Both the position numbers and the translations under genes were made by a program. The notes beneath the pieces were generated by a model that had not been told where the DNA came from, searched no databases, and was given only the letters and a program-made list of their open reading frames with translations. This document shows, piece after piece, positions 61,610-64,000 of a stretch of DNA of 64,000 nucleotides (positions are counted from its first letter, which is position 1; every line of letters starts with the position of its first letter). Source of the stretch: Actinokineospora pegani (GTDB lineage: Bacteria; Actinomycetota; Actinomycetes; Mycobacteriales; Pseudonocardiaceae); the NCBI RefSeq assembly GCF_009745975.1, contig NZ_WHOL01000126.1:28417-92416 (forward strand), in the 5' to 3' direction.

Positions 61610-63160
61610 ATGACGCGTCGTCCTCTTCCGGCATGGGGCCGGAGGTCCGTGGTGGCCGCCGCCGCCGTGGCCATCGCCGCGGGGGTGGGCTTCGCCGCCG
61701 CCCCCAGCGCGGTGGCCATGGGCGAGGTGGTGGGGGCAGGCGGCCCCGGGGCCATCAAGGACAGCTACCTGGTGGTCTTCAAGGCGGGCACGGAGCGCAA
61801 GCGCCCGGTGCGCGACACCATCGGCGCGCTGGCGGGCAAGCACCGGGCCAAGGTCAAGTACTCCTACACCAGCTCGGTGCGCGGGTTCGCCGGTGAGATG
61901 ACCGAGGCCGAGGCGCGCAAGCTGGCGGCCAACCCCGACGTCGAGCGGGTCGAGCAGAACAGCAAGGTCACCACGCAGGGCACGCAGACCGGCCCCGGCT
62001 GGGGCCTGGACCGCATCGATCAGCCGAACCTGCCGCTCAACCGCACCTACACCTACCCCGGCACGGCGCCGAACGTGCGCGTGTACGTCATCGACACCGG
62101 CATCCGCACCTCGCACCAGGACTTCGGCGGCCGGGCCGACTGGGGCACCAACACCGTCGGCGACGGCAACGACTCCGACTGCAACGGCCACGGCACGCAC
62201 GTCGCGGGCACCATCGGCGGCGCGACCCACGGCGTGGCCAAGGGCGTGCGGCTGACCGCGGTGAAGGTCCTCGACTGCAACGGCGACGGCAGCTACGCCG
62301 CGGTGATCGCGGGCGTCGACTGGGTCACCCAGCACCACACCTCCGGCCCGGCGGTGGCCAACCTGAGCCTGGGCGGCCCGGGGGCCAACACCACCCTCGA
62401 GAACGCCGTGCGCGCCTCGATCGCCGATGGTGTCGTGTACTCGATCGCGGCGGGCAACGCGGGCACCAACGCCTGCAACCAGACCCCGGCGCGCACCGGC
62501 GAGGCGATCACGGTGGGCGCGACGACGAGCACCGACGGCCGCGCCTCCTACTCGAACCACGGCACCTGCGTCGACCTGTTCGCCCCCGGCTCCGACATCG
62601 TGTCCGCGGGCCACAGCGGCAACACCGGCACGGCGACGATGAGCGGCACATCGATGGCCGCCCCGCACGTGGCGGGCGCGGCGGCGCTGGTGCTGGGCAG
62701 CAACCCGGCGCTGAGCCCGCAGCAGGTGGCGGGCGCGCTGATCGGGTCGGCCACGCCGAACAAGGTCGGCAACGCGGGCGCGGGCTCGCCGAACCGGTTG
62801 CTCCACACCGGATCGATCACCGCGCCCGCCGCCAAGGACGCGCTGACCAAGGGCCAGCGGCTCACCGCGGGCCAGGGCCTGCGCTCGCCCAACGGCCAGT
62901 TCCGGCTGGACATGCAGGCCGACGGCAACCTGGTGCTCTACACCCAGTCCAACCAGGCGTGGTGGTCCAGCGGCACCTGGAACAACCCGGGCTCGTACAC
63001 GGTGTTCCAGAACGACGGCAACGTCGTGCTGTACACGGCGGCGGGCAGGCCGATCTGGGCGACCGACACCTACCTGGCCGACACGAGCCGGTTCGTGCTG
63101 CAGAACGACTCCAACCTGGTCCTGTACGGCCCCACCGGCCGGGTTTTCTGGGCCCGCTGA
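61610..63160 (+). CDS. Secreted subtilisin-like protease with a C-terminal B-lectin domain
   Basis: The 516-residue preproprotein has a signal peptide (RRSVVAAAAVAIAAGVGFAA), an I9 propeptide (SYLVVFKAGTERKRPVRDTI to ANPDVERVEQNSKV), then the S8 catalytic domain with D162 (VIDTGIR), H194 (GHGTHVAGT) and S348 (SGTSMAAPH). Residues 411-516 are a bulb-type lectin domain with three mannose-site motifs QxDxNxVxY (436-444, 467-475, 498-506). It should be processed outside the cell and bind glycans while degrading protein. ATG 61610 follows GGAGATCCG. A perfect terminator follows. Confidence 0.93.
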   Translation: MTRRPLPAWGRRSVVAAAAVAIAAGVGFAAAPSAVAMGEVVGAGGPGAIKDSYLVVFKAGTERKRPVRDTIGALAGKHRAKVKYSYTSSVRGFAGEMTEAEARKLAANPDVERVEQNSKVTTQGTQTGPGWGLDRIDQPNLPLNRTYTYPGTAPNVRVYVIDTGIRTSHQDFGGRADWGTNTVGDGNDSDCNGHGTHVAGTIGGATHGVAKGVRLTAVKVLDCNGDGSYAAVIAGVDWVTQHHTSGPAVANLSLGGPGANTTLENAVRASIADGVVYSIAAGNAGTNACNQTPARTGEAITVGATTSTDGRASYSNHGTCVDLFAPGSDIVSAGHSGNTGTATMSGTSMAAPHVAGAAALVLGSNPALSPQQVAGALIGSATPNKVGNAGAGSPNRLLHTGSITAPAAKDALTKGQRLTAGQGLRSPNGQFRLDMQADGNLVLYTQSNQAWWSSGTWNNPGSYTVFQNDGNVVLYTAAGRPIWATDTYLADTSRFVLQNDSNLVLYGPTGRVFWAR

Positions 63161-63175
63161 TCCGGTCATCCGATC

Positions 63176-63213
63176 ACTGGCCGGTATCACCCGAGAGGGT
63201 GATACCGGCCAGT
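63176..63213 (+). terminator. Strong hairpin terminator after the protease
   Basis: ACTGGCCGGTATCACCC (63176-63192) and its exact complement (63197-63213), loop GAGA, followed by TTCG; 15 nt past the stop codon. Confidence 0.85.
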
Positions 63214-63453
63214 TTCGTCCGCGTTGCCCGATGATCTCCGCAGGGCGGTCTGACGAGGATCACACCTGTTTTACCCGCGGGCTGACCTGCGAATACCCGA
63301 CAAGGTCGCGAACCGGGGGTCGCGAATGCGCCCATTTCAATGAATGATGGGTTAACGCCCCGGTCAAGTACACAGGAAACGGACGGGAACTCTTCTGGCA
63401 CCCGCCGCGATGCACCGGGCAAACCGGACGTCGAGTCCGAGAGAGGGGGACGC

Positions 63454-63981
63454 GTGACCGCGTCTGATCCGGCTCTACCCAGTGGCAGGTTGATCGCCCC
63501 GAGTCCGCGGGCGCACCGCAGGACAGCCAGGGACACGGGTGTGCTGACCTTCATCGTCCCGGCGAACGCCGACCAACTCCCCCTGGTGCGCCACCGCGTC
63601 GGCTCCTGGCTGGCCAGCCACCGGGTGCCGATCGGCGCCCGCCGCGACAGCGTGTCCACAGTGGACGAGGCGGTGTCGAACTCGATCGAGCACGCCTACT
63701 GCGACACCGAGGACGCGGGGCTGGTGGCGATCACCGTGCAGGCGACCAACGACGAGGTCCTGATCTCCGTGGCCGACCACGGGGACTGGCCGTCCGGGGC
63801 GGACGAGCGCGGTCTGGGCCTCACCGTGATCGAGGGCCTCGCCGAGGACGTGGAGCTGGCCCGCGAGGGCGGCCGCACCACGCTCAGCGCCCGCATCGCC
63901 CGCGGCAAGCGCGCCACCCGCGGCCGCGCTTGGGCGCCGGAGCAGCGCGGCGTGGACGAGTCCACCCGCTCCCCCCGCTGA
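63454..63981 (+). CDS. Second RsbW-like ATP-binding (GHKL) kinase
   Basis: The 175-residue protein is again a single HATPase domain: N-box VDEAVSNSIEHAYCD, G1 SVADHGDWPSG and G2 ERGLGLTVIEGLAEDV. A 35-residue N-terminal tail and a basic C-terminal tail (ARGKRATRGRAWAPEQRG) distinguish it from the kinase at 60939. It may antagonise a stress sigma factor. GTG 63454 follows GAGAGGGGGAC. No sigma factor or anti-anti-sigma gene lies between it and the window end. The upstream region 63214-63453 contains GGGTTAACGCCCCGG. Confidence 0.8.
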   Translation: MTASDPALPSGRLIAPSPRAHRRTARDTGVLTFIVPANADQLPLVRHRVGSWLASHRVPIGARRDSVSTVDEAVSNSIEHAYCDTEDAGLVAITVQATNDEVLISVADHGDWPSGADERGLGLTVIEGLAEDVELAREGGRTTLSARIARGKRATRGRAWAPEQRGVDESTRSPR

Positions 63982-64000
63982 GCACCCCGGCAGGTCGAGG

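Overview
The window is GC-rich throughout, with GTG and TTG starts, many 4-nt ATGA/GTGA gene overlaps, leaderless genes and hairpin terminators without long T runs. Its proteins (type VII-linked effectors, a DUF2637 membrane protein, an IdeR-type iron box, an ABC-F gene behind a leader peptide, RsbW-like kinases) point to a filamentous actinobacterium, probably Pseudonocardiales; this placement is inferred from gene content alone. No rRNA, tRNA, CRISPR array, transposase or replication origin was seen.

Region by region. 1-5.6 kb: a RecB-like nuclease/helicase cut by the window edge, a frameshifted gene, a Clp-N domain protein and an MFS transporter. 5.8-9.0 kb: two secreted alpha/beta hydrolases with strong terminators. 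9.0-10.4 kb: a decayed type VII-linked polymorphic toxin with its immunity gene. 10.4-17.3 kb: a complete overlapping kdp potassium-pump operon (small peptide, kdpF, A, B, C, D) with no kdpE. 17.6-19.3 kb: an ABC-F resistance ATPase behind a 12-residue leader peptide and competing hairpins. 19.5-26 kb: secreted HNH nuclease, exonuclease III, glycosyltransferase, ankyrin protein, siderophore-interacting protein under an iron box, DUF2637 protein. 26.3-30.2 kb: YCII/ECF42-type sigma pair, NAD(P)-binding protein with HxlR regulator, HipA-like/DUF3037 pair. 30.2-37.3 kb: MarR-MFS efflux operon, GNAT, CocE-type hydrolase, ilvE, a secreted peptidoglycan-binding protein.

37.4-42.9 kb is a four-gene lipid/ketone operon (SDR, acyl-CoA synthetase, patatin, Baeyer-Villiger-type monooxygenase) with a divergent TetR regulator. 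42.9-49.5 kb is the most unusual part: MFS exporter, class-V PLP enzyme, a 29-residue Cys-rich peptide with its own promoter and strong ribosome site, a hairpin, an 834-residue TPR protein and an M17 aminopeptidase, all on one strand. It looks like a RiPP-type locus of a kind I do not recognise.

50-64 kb holds an L,D-transpeptidase, a PucR-type regulator, a secreted FN3 protein, a CMD-family protein, a type VII-like amidase effector with a small partner, a DHA2 transporter, a beta-propeller membrane protein, a TetR regulator, and a lectin-tailed subtilisin between two stand-alone RsbW-like kinases.
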